A DNA stretch of 64,000 nt from Coprinopsis marcescibilis (GCA_004369085.1 ML210167.1:106112-170111); one strand, 5' to 3'; positions 12,501 to 26,772 are shown, counted from the first letter of the stretch. Made by a program: numbers and translations. Notes: generated by a model not told the origin, from the letters alone.

Positions 12501-12987
12501 GTGGACGGTGACCGCAAGGTGTGTTCGAATATAGGTGAGAAGACGGTTGGTACCGCCGTAGAGGTCATCACCAGCGATGATCTCGTCCCCTGGCTTCAGC
12601 AGACGCAGAATGACGTCCAAAGCGGCCATACCCGACGAGACGGTGAATGCATGGGCGGCAGATGAGATTTTGGCGATATGATGCTCTAAAGACAAGTGTC
12701 AAGATGTGGATCGACAAGAATATCACTGATCTTGACATACGAAGGTGGGTTCGAGTGGGATTTCCACTTCGAGTATAGTCGTATTCATTCCCTACGCCTT
12801 TGAACGTTGCGGTTTGGTAGATAGGGACCGAGCTGCTCCCATATTGGTCTTTCATGTGGGGGTTTTCGACTGTCGCGCATAGCGTCGAGAACCTATACGG
12901 CCTCCTCTCCCTGAATGGAGACTCTGAGCCTGGAGTAGGCAGATCGTGCAGCCTCCCTTTAGTTTCCAGAGGTTCCGGAAAGGCCAT
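9514..12987 (-). CDS. Cystathionine beta-lyase - mevalonate kinase fusion protein
   Basis: One continuous gene encoding two enzymes, about 900 residues in all. The N-terminal part (about residues 1-410) is a PLP enzyme of the Cys/Met metabolism family. It contains YDYTRSGNPTRTHLEHHI, SSGMAALDV, the PLP-lysine motif DSATKYLSGHHDLMAGV (Lys near 225) and SLISMPCVMSHASID. Its expected reaction is cystathionine to homocysteine, pyruvate and ammonia. The C-terminal part is a GHMP kinase with SAPGKVILFGEHAVVHGV, the ATP loop LPVGAGLGSSASFS and TKLTGAGGGGCTVTLIP, which phosphorylates mevalonate. A linker of about 35 residues (11532-11649) joins them without a stop, without an in-frame Met before the kinase, and without an evident intron. 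The intron after HAVVHGV is long for this window (about 210 nt). The start at 12987 gives MAFPEPLETKGRLHDLPTPG. Two separate proteins would need an unseen splice or processing event. Confidence 0.85.
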
Positions 12988-13278
12988 GGTTGTGGAATAA
13001 GGCTACTAGGGACTGTGCTGACTGTGAGTTGCCGGATTGGTGAGGTCAAACAATTAGCAAAGCAAGTGGGGAAAGGTTATGAATCCGAATATCAGCAAGT
13101 CTAGGCGAGAAGAAGTACGTGTTGAGGAGCATTACTATATATCTAACCAGAGTCCCCTCGACTTCAAAATAACAGATGGCGTGCTTGCTCTGTGACTATG
13201 ACTAGAACCGCCGGCATTGATCTCGGCCGATCAACAGACGACGGCGACGACGGACTCTGACCTTGGACACCACCATCC

Positions 13279-13972
13279 ATGCCTCCAAAACGACGAGAAC
13301 AGTGTATGTAGGTTGCTCTATCCTGTATACCGATTTGACCTCGAACTAATGTTCTTTCAGTGGCGCGCAAGGCGGCTGTCGGCTCACAGGTTCTGGATCC
13401 TGAAATTATAGCAAAGAGAACCAAACGACATCTTGACGAATTGGAGGTAATGATATGGGTGCTATATCTCCGGATCGAAGCATCTGAACTCAGTTACAGA
13501 GGTCCAATTACTCTGAGCCGACTACTCTCGTATCTGGACAGGACGAAGATGATGAAGAGGGAGGATATTCGAAAGGACGTGCCAGGCAGACCATCTCGGA
13601 TAAACGCAAGGTGACCATTCCCGGAAAGTCTCCCGCAGCGAGGTCGAGAAAGTCGACCATGAATGTACGGACGGCATTACTTTATCGGAAGAATTTCGCG
13701 GCCTTGTTGGATGAATCTGTACGTTCGGAATTCACCTTCCTTCTTGCAACAGCTCGAATGACAGCTGCTAGTAGAATATAGCAACGCTGCCCGCGGACGA
13801 GCCGACATATCTCACTGCGGGTGCTCCTCCACCGACATATCCAGCCCGCTTACTGTGCACTGTGTGCGGGTACTTTGGATCCTACAAGTGCCGACGATGT
13901 GCGATGGCATATTGCAACCTGAATTGTGAGAGCGTCCACAACGAAACGCGCTGCGAACGACGGGTGCTTTGA
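13279..13972 (+). CDS. VPS71: Vps71/ZNHIT1, HIT zinc-finger subunit of the SWR1 remodeller
   Basis: Small nuclear protein of about 174 residues, expected in the SWR1 complex that deposits histone H2A.Z. The C-terminus is an HIT zinc finger: CTVCGYFGSYKCRRCAMAYC, then NLNCESVHNETRCERRVL, with the full set of paired Cys plus His/Cys ligands. The middle contains VRTALLYRKNFAALLDESNI and LPADEPTYLTAGAPPPTYPA, typical of the YL1-interacting family. The start MPPKRREQ is followed by a phase-1 intron. The last intron ends at TAGTAG just before AATATAGCA, the acceptor that keeps frame. It is divergent from the fusion gene across about 290 bp. Confidence 0.88.
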
Positions 13973-14160
13973 TTTGCGCGGAACAGTTGGACAATAACGG
14001 CGGCGGGTCAATGGTGGCCGCTGCTTCTTGGCAAGGCTGTCACACAGATGCTGACTTGCTGACCGTGCTGCCAAGGGAGTTCATCGGTGGAATTAGTGCG
14101 GTGGAACGAGTGTGAGGTCGTGTGTTGCAATGACCAAGGCAGAATGAATCTGGTATCTTG

Positions 14161-14182
14161 GCTGGAGGCTGGAGGCTGGAGT
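14161..14182. repeat. Short GGCTGGA tandem repeat
   Basis: About three copies of a 7-base GGCTGGA unit lie downstream of the Vps71 gene in non-coding sequence. Confidence 0.7.
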
Positions 14183-14318
14183 GCCGGAGAGTGAATGCTG
14201 GGGACTAGTAATTCCGACTAAGCGCTCACATGACGTAGTTACCATGTGATACTGCAGGATCGGTAGCTTCTGATTGGCTGAGCACTCGGCCGATTGCTTG
14301 TATTTTGTGTGTAAATCA

Positions 14319-14325
14319 ATGACTC
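14319..14325 (+). promoter_or_regulatory. Possible Gcn4/CPC1-type site upstream of homocitrate synthase
   Basis: The sequence ATGACTC lies about 87 bp before the homocitrate synthase start. It matches the TGACTC core bound by Gcn4/CPC1 factors, which activate amino-acid biosynthesis genes in fungi. Nearby are a CRE-like TGACGTA (14231-14237) and an inverted CCAAT box (ATTGG near 14273). A 7-base match can arise by chance. Confidence 0.4.
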
Positions 14326-14411
14326 GAATCTGAAATTAGTACAGCATATATCTTGTCTACTTTTTTTCCAACGCATATAGCCACCTTCCAACACCTTCCT
14401 CACTGTCCACG

Positions 14412-16180
<1,769 letters not shown>

Positions 16181-16722
16181 ACTCCTCCACGATAACAAAA
16201 GACGTGGTCAATGATTGATGACTCCGTCGGTTTGGCTCTGGTCTCTGCTGATCAGTATAAAAGGACAGGCATCCGCTTTTTCCGTGTCTTCCGGGCCAGT
16301 TGGAGAAAGTGTGTTTGGCCTACCGCTTCCGCCTAGGTGCTCATTGTAGAAGTTTGAAGGACGTTATCAGAAGCTTGCGAATTGCAACGTTGTATTTCTA
16401 CCTTTGGGGTGTAGGGAGACCTGCACGCCTAAATCACGAGGACATAGTTTTTTTTATCTCTTGCATTATCTACCCATCCGTTACCAGCTCTCAAGTCAGA
16501 TTCATCACGTATATGCCGTATGCAAAATTGCAACTCTTTGGAACACGGATGAATACATGACAATACTGTCTACTGTGAGTGTGTTGTACTAACAATACAT
16601 TTAAGTGGTAAACCGAGGGTGGTAAAAAGAGTCACAAGCACAATAGTCAAAAAAACTCCGTGCCAAAATAAGGTAATGAAATTGGGGAATGCTGTGAAGC
16701 TGGTTGCATTGTGGTAAGGGGG
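16181..16722. other. Convergent 3' intergenic region
   Basis: This region lies between the stops of homocitrate synthase (+) and the histidine kinase (-). It is AT-rich non-coding sequence with no supported gene. Confidence 0.5.
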
Positions 16723-19700
16723 TCATGACGATATTCCGAGTTTCAAAAACGTTTCATCCAACGTCTTGAATGCGACGGGTTTGACGAGGCTACACAATGT
16801 GCTTAGCTCTCTACTCTCTGGTCACATACGCGGAGGTTGGCACTTACTACCCGTCTACACCTGCTTCAAATGCCCTTCGTTTATCTTCTATCGAAGACAT
16901 CCCCGTCAAGGCGAGTATCTTGGTTGGAGGAGCTGCTCCCAGTGCACTCTCCGATCTCATAGATTCAACCCGACGGATCTGATAAGTAGCAGCGACCCCT
17001 GAACGAGCAAGTTAGACAAAAGGTTGAGGTAGCAAGTCACGACATACCATCAAGTACAGGCATCGACAGGTCAATTAATGCAACGCTGGAGAAAGAACGC
17101 GGGTTTTGAGCGACAGTGATCGTGAAAAAAGTGGAAGATGCCTACTCGAACGGTCCGTTCTTCTCAAACGCCGTAACACCAGCCTGCCCATCCACCGCTT
17201 CCTCAAATTCGTAGCCCTAAAACAAGGTTAGACTTCCATTCAAACGCACGCAAACCATGCCGACCTTCTTGTTCAGCCATTTCGCACTAGTAGAGACTTG
17301 AGCCGATTGACAATGAAAATGTGAAAAGACTACAACGTACAGAAGATTGCGTAGGATAGTGTTATCCTCGACGACGAGAACCTTCACTTTCTTGTTCGTA
17401 CTCGCGTTCGTCTGAATGGCCGACTGGAGCAGAGAACCGCCCAGCCCAACTGGAACAATAGGCAACGAATGCTCATGCTCTTGAATCCCGTTGGTCGGGG
17501 ATGTAGCCTGAACGATGTTCTCTTGGCTGTTTTCCCGCGAACTTGAGATGGTTGAAAGGCGAAGTTGGTGACGAAGGGTGGATGGATATGCTGTGGTTGA
17601 TCTAGGTATTGGCGGTCGCCTGGCATTGTTGAGACCATAAGTATCACTCTGATCCGAATTCCTTCGTAACACGAATCCGCCATGGGACACATCTCCGTCG
17701 ACAGACATAGAGCTCGCAGGGTGCAGAACCGCTGGAAGTGGCGACAGGTCTCGATACCGGCCAATCTTGATAGCATGCATGCATAGTTTGAGGATTGCCC
17801 TGAGTTTGGAAGGGCCGCTTGGCTTGTAAAGTATCCGGCAGAATCCACCAATTCGCTCGTATTCGGTTGCCACAGAAAGCACTGTGGGATTCCCTCTTGC
17901 TGCCCATAGGATGACGTATGGGCGGGATATGTCTCGACGGCTTGTGGCCTCTTGCACTGGCGCGATATGTTCATTGAGAATCACAATGTCCCCTAGCCCG
18001 GGGCCTTCGAGTAACTCAAGCCCCCACCAGTCATGGATGTACGTGCTCAGCACCCTCTTTAAGAGTTGTACACCCTTGTGAGTAGACTCAAAGCCCAACA
18101 TGGTGACAGTTGGAAGTGTCCCATCGTGATCTTGCTTGAGGGGCTGTACTTCCTGAGCTGCTTCTGGCTGGCGAACGTCATCCACCGCGATTTCTGCAGG
18201 GAAAACCACTCTAATATCGGTGCCGACTCCTTCTTCGCTCCAAACGTCCACCTTTCCATCGACATTTTCAGATGTGACGATGCTGCTGACAATAGCAAGG
18301 CCGAGTCCAGTACCCGTTTGAAGTGGGTTTTCCTGGGAAAATGGGTGGAAGAGTTGGTTCTATAGATATTTGTTAGATCAACACCTTCACACAATCAAAG
18401 AACAGCAAACCTTGAGGAAATTTTGGCTAATTCCCTAGAGCAGACGGTAGATGAGCAGGGATACATTTGGCACATCGAGAAATACACACCTTTCCGGTGT
18501 CTTCAATCGCCAATTCAAGTCTGGTCTTGTTCGGTGGATCGCTCGGGAGACTCGGAAGTAACCGCAACCTGACAAGAACATATCCATCGGTAGTGAACTT
18601 GAGACTGTTCCCAAAAAGATTCATGAGGACACGGCGAATGCCTCCCTTCTCAAACTTGAGCAACCAGCCCTGCTCGCGGTACCCGATGTCTAGGACCGTT
18701 TCAACGTGGCCTTGATGCTGCTGACCACCATTCGAGTCACCACTCGGGGGTGAATAGACACTGCCAATTCCGGAATCGCTCAGGATAGCCGTTCGAGCCT
18801 TGTGGCCAATCCAGCTACCATCGACGGCTTCTTCGATCAATTGGGCCAAGTCGCTCCTGGAACCGCAAAGGGGTAAGAGTGATGCTAATCAGAGGGGAAC
18901 TGAACTCACGTGGTTGGGATTATAACATTGTCAACCCCACCGGACTTGGAATTGCCGCTTAGTTTGGTGAAATCGAGGACATGGTTGACAGTTTCGACCA
19001 AGGATGTACCACACGCTTGGACCGTCTGGATGAACGACATTTGCGAATGATTCAAGTGACTTTCGCTGAGAAGCTCTGCCGCCGCCAGGATCTAAACGCC
19101 AGTTAATCAAAAATCAAGTGTACGCATCAATAATAATCACGCCGTGCAAAGGTGTTCTCAGTTCATGAGAGATACTATAGGGGCATGATCAGGAAGGATG
19201 CACCAATGAATCGTCCCGAAACCTACTTTGAGATGAAAAGCCCCTTGGCCTTGTCCGCAAGCATCATCCGTCGCTTCAGCACCGCCGATAAAATGATCAC
19301 ACCTATTTGAATCAATATATGAGTTTGTACTTGACTCGAAAATGTACCAACTCACCGATGGCTCGCAAATATGACAATTCATGTCCCTCCAACTATGGAA
19401 GTCGTCAGCAAAATGTGGTTAAACGTGGGATGCACCAACTCACGAATCGCTTAGAGTGCACATTGGTGTTATATGCGCATATCAGTGCAAACGGCCGCTT
19501 GTCCACGTTGAATATAGGGACGACTATGGGAGAGTCAAGAAGTGGCAACGAAAAATAAATCGAATAGCCTACTCAGCGCATATCGTATATGTGTCGGCAT
19601 GAACTGCCTGAAGCATGACGGTAAAATGCCCTCGACGATCTTTCCTTCAGGGTATCTGGCGAAAAAGTTGTTGAGGCTATGGTGGTCCTCACTGAGCAAA

Positions 19701-22700
19701 GTCTGCGTTTCCATCCCGCGGACCGCTCCCCCGTGATGGAGAACGACGGTCACATTTCCCTCAGCACCCATAGTTTCTAGCACTTCGCAGTGGGTAACAT
19801 CCATCACAATGACACCTTCCACATCGAGCGTGCGTTGAACCAACTTGGCTGCGCGGTCATAAACTCGGTCCATGGAGGTGCCTGTAATGGGTGTTCCCTC
19901 TTTGTGACTATCCGAAGGTAGATCTGTGTCGATTTCCAGGCATTCTCGACTGAACCTTTCCATCTAAAAACGATGAACGTTAGTTCCGGCACCAAGTCTG
20001 GGGGACCTTTCATGAACGTACCGAATCCTGGATACGATCTCGAATTCTCAATTGAATCTAGAAGGCCAGATTTCAGGATGAGTCGGGCCGAGAGTCCTCA
20101 ATTTCAAATGCTAACCTTGTCTCTCCATAGTTCCATTTCACGCATAGCAATCGCCTGAAGAATAAGTGGGCTCAATTTCGTTCTCAAGAAGCGGAAGAGA
20201 GGTGCGCACAGCGAACTCCTTGAGTGTATGCCTTTGCCGAGGAGAGAAGTCTTCGCGAGGAACGTCGTCGATGAGGGCAAGTCTAAAATCAAGAATGAAC
20301 AAAATGGTGAGCTAAATTTAATCCATGTAGCATGCAGGCGCCGGGTTCACGTACGTTCCAATATTGAATCCGTCTTGCGTTCGTAGCGGAGCGCCGGCGT
20401 AAAACCGGATGTGCGGCGAGTCGGTTACCAGCGGCTAGAGAGACAAAAGCAAATGGAACGAAATGAGAAATTAATCACACAGCAATCAAGAGGTCACGGT
20501 GATCCGCTGGGGCCCAAGGGCCTCGCCACATGGTCAGGCGACCCGACCACTTAACGCAAGGTAAGAATAATGACTGATACTAACATTGTTTGCGAACCTC
20601 CAATCAAGGTGGGTGTCCAGAACCATCATCGGTTCATCTCCCCTGCAAATACATATTAGATTCAGACGATGTTCAGACACTAAAATCGAAGAGGTTGGAA
20701 CTCGAGTGTGACTGGTCCGCGGATAGACTCGGTAGTTTAAGTTTAAGTGCCGGAATCACACTCCACAGAGTTCGAAGATTGAAGAAAGGAACAAATCGAT
20801 ACTCAACTGTTGCAGAATCGCGTGACCATCTAGAGAATGCATCCTAGGGCAACTTGGCGACTTTACACCCCCTTGTGATGAAAGACAGTCGCCAGTTTAC
20901 GGAAAGATTCAATGTAAGAAAAAATTAGGCGGATCAACATGTTAGAAACGACAATGGTGAACGAAAAGAGGTGACGTTTACATTCTGATTTGAACCATCT
21001 GAGACACATTGTCAGCTTGTGGACATGATTATAGGCACGAACACTTACTGTTCATTTCCGTCGATAAGAGAAACGAAAACTCCTTTAGTGTTAAACACCA
21101 GCTTGGCTAGGTGAGCAATACGGTCAAAGTTAACGTCGGGGTCGGTGTTCCAGATATTGAATCTGAAAAACAAATAAAAACGTCGTCAGATGAAATGATT
21201 AACTTATTCCAGAACACGAGCTTACTTGTAAAGAGCACGCCTCCGTTCCAATTCATCTGGAGGATTGGGTGGAGCAAGATAGCCAAGTTCCGCGAACATT
21301 TGCTCTTCCTTCGCAGCACGCCCCGTTTTGATTGCCTTGACGCTGTCCGAGGAATATCTGCCACCTCGGTTTTCAGGTGCTACGAAGGAATTGATAGGGA
21401 GTGGAGAGGATGACTGCCTTGTCAAACATATCCGCCTTGGAAGGGCTGGTACTGTCAGAGATCCAGCGACGCGTCCAGGCATTGGATCAGAAGCAGTGAC
21501 TTGGACGTCTACAAGTCGGTCAGCCACGAGTGGTGGGTTGTAGTCAGATATCTTCGTATGATAATCTCCGAAGTAATCGGCTGTGCCATTCGTTTCACGT
21601 TTATCCAAGATCGGGACGGATGCAGGTGGTGGTGGTGGTTGTGCGGCTAGTATTGAGATCTGAGACGTTGGCTCCGCCAATGAGCTCGTTGGGGAGGTTC
21701 CTGGCGTTCCTTCAGAGCTGCTGGCTTTCGTCGACATTCTAAGCAAGGACTTTCTCCGTGGGCGTAGTTTCAGCCTGAGATCTTTAGCGTCGACGTCGAC
21801 TGTGCCCTGCCAGAAGCTAGGAAGTCTCGATCTACGACTGCCTCCGGGAGTTACGACGGTATCAACCGAGTCTGCCTCTCCTACAGGGTGTGACCCAGGC
21901 ACTGTTGTGACAATTCCGCGCATGGGGTCGACCAACTCGTGCTCGGGCGATGGCAGCGCAAGAGGAGAGATATCAACCCGGGATGCGGCCCAACGCATTG
22001 CAGCAACAGTGGTTTGGATATCGGCGTTGGAAAGGGTACTCCCAGACGTACTGGCCAAGCTTGAAATGGATGAGAAGGAGTTCCTAGATCGATGTGCGGA
22101 TACCGGTAATTTAATTAGCATTTCCGGTTTGAGGCTGTAGAACGAGTTGGGTGATGCTGTGATAGTCGAACCAAAGTAGTCCTGTTGCGTTGCATTTCGG
22201 TGTGTACCAGATTGCCGTGGCTTCTGAGGCTCTGCAGCTTCGATGTTCACCACTGGAACTCTCAGTTGCGTATCAAGGCTTGAGGCGTGAACGTTCTGTT
22301 TAACGGACGGAGTTTCCGATCGAAAGTTGTAAAAAGAGCGCGGCTGGTTTGGGGGTTTGTGAGGATCCCATTGACCTTGCGCATAGGCAGAAATAAAGGT
22401 TGCCCAATCATAACCCTGTTCCGGAGTTATTGATTGTGTTTCATGGGACGACGAACTGGGTTGCGACGTTTTGAACGAGTCGGAGCCCACTGTGGAATTT
22501 GTGAGACGTGTTAAGGTACACTTGGATCAAACCCCCTATGATCAAGAGCTCACCTAAAGTTGAGTTCCCCAACGGCGGCGGGTCATCATGAACGTAGGGC
22601 GACCCATTAATTTGTAGGAGTCGATCGGAATCCTTGTCCTTGCCCGTTTGTGGTGGAATTTCCTGATACGGAGACGAGGGCAGAGAAACGGTCTGACAGG

Positions 22701-22929
22701 GCCCAGACGGCAACATAGCCGCTTTCATTTGTGAAGGGGCAGTCGATGGCCTGTGCAACCTTCCAAACGAATGTCTGCTGGACAGCGAGCTCCTTAAGCT
22801 GCCCAAATCGTCTTCAAGATCGCATAATTTGGGAGGCGATACTGGGGTTGCACTGGGGATGAGCGATCGCCCTTCCGAGTCAAGTGCAATGTCTGCTAAT
22901 GGTTGTCTAGATTCTGAGCTCACAAGCAT
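16723..22929 (-). CDS. GAF-domain hybrid histidine kinase with receiver domain
   Basis: Large cytosolic two-component sensor, roughly 1,600 residues over some 20 exons. A long Ser/Pro-rich low-complexity N-terminus precedes a GAF domain: [61 protein letters not shown] second GAF-like stretch follows ([20 protein letters not shown]). The H box is [15 protein letters not shown], and the ATPase N and G boxes are [14 protein letters not shown] and GTGLGLAIV. The receiver domain starts [10 protein letters not shown], has the phospho-acceptor Asp in [14 protein letters not shown] and the Lys in [11 protein letters not shown], and ends at 16723. It probably feeds the Ypd1 phosphorelay. WFKSE is carried by a 17-nt exon near 20990. 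The start at 22929 ([14 protein letters not shown]) is the best-context Met; an in-frame Met at 23145 is an alternative. There are no membrane segments. The ligand is unknown. Confidence 0.88.
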
Positions 22930-23300
22930 CGTATCTGTAGAAGAAGTGGAGTTTGTGGATGATTTCAGGGTAGAAGCATGAAGAAATCGAGCATTGAGAA
23001 TATGGGAGACAGGCAGAGAGATAATAGCGACGGTGGTGTGAATGTGCAAACAGGGACAGGGACTAGGGAAAATGCCGACAGGACTGAATCGCTTGGTTGG
23101 GTGGTGGTAAGCTGAGTACTGACCGACAATTGCCAGTTTGGCCACTGCTCCAACTTCCCAGCAAAATCCCGTGGGAACAATGACATCAGTCCCTGAGAAC
23201 TGCCCCGGGCGTCACCAGACCATCATCAATCATGGTGAGATCTAGTATAGTACCAAAGTTTTCATCATCCAATTATTTACATATGTACATGTCCAATTTA

Positions 23301-26300
23301 CTACCTTCCCAGCACAACTAGCATGCTCCACATGTATAGCGGTAGCGTCAGGTTGTCGTTTTGATCAGACAGCGCCTCTAAAAGCGCCGCCATTATTGCG
23401 ACAACCAAATACCGCACTGACTGTCATGTGCACAACGGTTCAGATGGTGTTTTACCAAAGAATCAGAGCTGATCGTACCGAAAACGGTTCCACAAGTCCG
23501 CACAGTCTCAACAGCCATGCACAGCCAAAAACAGACCCAACAAAGGCCAGGCTACCTTCAATAGTCTTGTTTGTAGTCGGAGACCACTTTCGCAGTCCTA
23601 TCCTTCGTCCGACAATGGATGCCTAGATAAACATCAGCAGCTGATCCGTTTTCCCAGCCTCGCGATGCCTACCGCTGCGTCACCAACCCCCAGCGTTAGC
23701 ACTCCTGTCACTTGCAGTAGTTTCGAAGGACTATCCTGGAATCAGCGACGGAATCATATGACTCTAATATCCGCAAAAGACTCACTCCTCCAACCATACC
23801 GAGCCCGCACACCCTGTTAGGAGATAAAAGTGGCTCAGAATAGCCGTCCCACTATCGCGATGATCCAAAAATTCATTAAGGAAGAGGTGGATCGAAGCTC
23901 CGAACGGGTATATGGCGAAATATCGCACATACTCCGTGAACGTGAACAAAGCAAACGCTGCGCTAAATGACAGATGCGTGAAGGCAGGCTATGGAGAGAT
24001 CTTCAACTACGGAAACATAGGACATGAATTTGAAACTCACATCAAATACAATTCCCGGAATGAACATGACGACAGCAAGTCCATGGAAAAACTTCCTCCT
24101 GGCGTTTAGACCTAAAATAGGAACACGCTTATCCGCTGCATATAACAGATCGCTCGCCACATTCGAAACATTGGATCCATTGGGTAGATTAGGGAGACTC
24201 GGTCTTGGGATGTTCGCGAGCGTTGGGAAGGACCTCCCCATAGCTGCGCTCGGGGGAGGCGTAGGGATGCGTTGAGCACTACTTCCTGTATGCTCGGAGG
24301 TGGAACTGTTGGAATGATTTGTCGTGACATCATAGGCTTGCACTTGTGGAGAGTTCGATTGTTCCGCTGTCGCGTTGGGCTGGTTTCTCATCCGATGTTT
24401 TCTGGACCTCGAAAGCTGCCGCCCCCAACCTGCAACACTAATAGAACCAAGCAGAGCCCAGTATCCGAGTAGAAGTGGCCTGCTCCACTTGTTTTTACCC
24501 TCCAATACGTAGAGAACGGCCCACAGCCATGGGTCTCGATTGCCCAGCTGCCAACGGGCCCACAGCCCGATCGGGCCAGCGATCAACAACACCGAGCCTG
24601 CATAGAACCCAAGGGCGTAGTATCGCCGACTCTTCAAGTGCTGGGTGGGAGAACGGACGCGATAAGACGGCTGCTGTGCATTGTTGCGAGACAACACGAG
24701 GAATGGCGAAAGAATGAAGCCAGTCAACAGCGACCCGACGACCATCGCAATTTGGAAGATCAGCAGCGGAGTGGGGAGTCGGTATGTTCGCGTATATGTG
24801 CCTGGTAAAATCTACCCCAAACGTCAGTCGACAAAATTGGACTGGCTGAATAGAACTGCATTACCTTGGACCTTGTGAAGTTCAGGAACTCTAAACACAC
24901 GGATGTTCCGCCGTAACAAACCACACTCAACTCTCCAACAGTAAACCCACGGTGTGCCAGCCGCAGCCCTGCGTACAGTGTCAGGCTGTAGAATGGTGCA
25001 GCGAGAACTGCATCAGACATTCGCAAATCTAGTAACGAGTAAACATCGAATCATAGTTCTAAGAAACATTACATACCTTGCCAGATTCCAATCCCCGAGA
25101 ACTGGAACAACGCTTTGAGTCCAACCATGAAGAGGCTCACTATCCCAGTGAAAATCACGAAATATATGAGCCTGCGCCCTTCACTTCGTGGAACGGACAC
25201 CCTCTCTCCTTCAGGATTTCCAGGAGTTTTACCATACAGCCCCTCCAGCCACCAGGACCCACAGACGTGAGCCAGAAGGATCATAGAGCAGAACGTTCCC
25301 AAGTTGACTAGGTTGAGCCTCGACACCACAAGCGCCTGCAAAGCCGAAGAGACCGACGTGGATTCGGTAGGCAGAAGATTTGGGTCGGTTAGCCATGCAA
25401 GGTTGGGATTAGTAGAGTCGTTGAATGTGTATATGGCGGAAATCAAGACTGCGGCGGATATTAGGGGTCCCAAAAGTAACCCAGTTGCTATTCCATCGTC
25501 TGATGACTCTCTATGTGATGTAATTAGTAAAGACGTGACGTGTTGTGTGGGGGTAAATGTTACCTGTAGTTTTTTGGCACAGACATCCAGATGTACCCAA
25601 AGTCACTTTTGCTCGAGGTCATCGTTGGTACCGTTGTTTTCCGTGGGTCTTTGTCCAAGTGACGCGGAGAGCCTGGTCTATATGATGGATTGGAAGAGTT
25701 CGGAGAATGTTCTTTCGTCTTTGCACTCGTGTTTTGGCGCAAAGAAATGGAACTATGAGCCCAGACGTAGTATAACGCAGCAATAACAGATACTGCTCGC
25801 AGCTCTATATCAAGGCTCTTCGTTAGTTTTGGTCTTGGCCCTGGCCCTAATGGGGGGACGCACCGACGGCGAGCCATTGTAGGTGAGAGGAATTATCATT
25901 AGGGGAGATTGAAAGTAGTTGAGATGATGCCACGTAGAGGGAAGAAAACAGAAGGATGAATTCCCCAAGCTTCCGCGTGTCTATGTTGAATGACCATGAG
26001 TTTGTCGTGAATAGGAGAGGTATTGTGAATGCGATGTTGGCAGGGAGCAATGCGATGGAAATTAATAGGGGATTTTTTCGGGATTGACGGGTAACAACTG
26101 GGGACAAATGTCGCGTAGCGTGCGCTGTATGTGTTGGTGGTAGTCGTTTTACTACTGGAGACCTCGACCGGGCGAACGCCTTGCGACTCCTGTGAAGCCC
26201 AGCCGTCGTCGATTCCCCAGAAGATGTTCGTTCAGGACTCCGACTCTTTATGAACTCTGCAATGGCCTTGTGCGTTTTCTTGGTACCATTGACATGAACG

Positions 26301-26732
26301 GTACTGGCGGGCACCGTGTTCCTTCCTCTAGAAGTGGGGGATTCATCCTCGGTGTCATCTGAGGAAAACTCTGAGTCCGAGCTGGATGCCCCAACAATCA
26401 GTCCACGTAAGGTATAGGGCGAGATTCACATTTACACACCTTGAGGAACCCGCCTGATAACTGGTACTCCAGCCCTGCGTCACATTCTTTCCATTTCTAG
26501 TCTGCTCATCGCGCGCAACAACCGAGGCTTGTCGGCGCCGGACTCTCTGCCCTACTTGATTAGACTTTCGCTGCAGGTCCCCACGTCCAGCTTGCTTGGC
26601 CGGGGGTGACGGAGAGGAGCGCGACCGAGGCAGTTTGAATACAGACAAGCGAAGAAAATTCTGCAGAAATGATGACCGACGAGTAGATGGCGCTTGACAA
26701 GCTGAATGCGCTCGAAACGGCTTCCCCAGCAT
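23301..26732 (-). CDS. SEC59: Dolichol kinase (Sec59-like)
   Basis: Polytopic ER enzyme that phosphorylates dolichol with CTP to supply the lipid carrier for N-glycosylation. It has many hydrophobic segments. The conserved C-terminal block reads ARRKFFHGLAVVMFIPGIVF, EYVRYFAIYPFGASIHLFLN, EFLDHRDSGTAILSHFYLLT, then VTGVLTLGVGDA and ASIVGRRIGLRKWSPTTNKT with IEGSLAF. These match the CTP-binding region of the family. It ends LPLYMWSMLVVLGR at 23301. The N-terminal third is a basic, Ser-rich extension without membrane segments. The start at 26732 (MLGKPFRAHSACQ) lies just downstream of a TATA box. The Met at 26798 is upstream of that box and less likely. The stop lies about 370 bp from the histidine kinase start, in tandem. 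Confidence 0.9.
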
Positions 26733-26762
26733 AGCGGTAGTCACGTGCACATGCGCCCCTTT

Positions 26763-26771
26763 CTTTATATA
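26763..26771 (-). promoter_or_regulatory. TATA box of the dolichol kinase gene
   Basis: TATATAAAG on the minus strand lies about 31 bp before the ATG at 26732, followed by an E-box-like CACGTG (near 26742). Its position implies a very short 5' UTR and supports 26732 as the start. Confidence 0.55.
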
Positions 26772-26772
26772 G

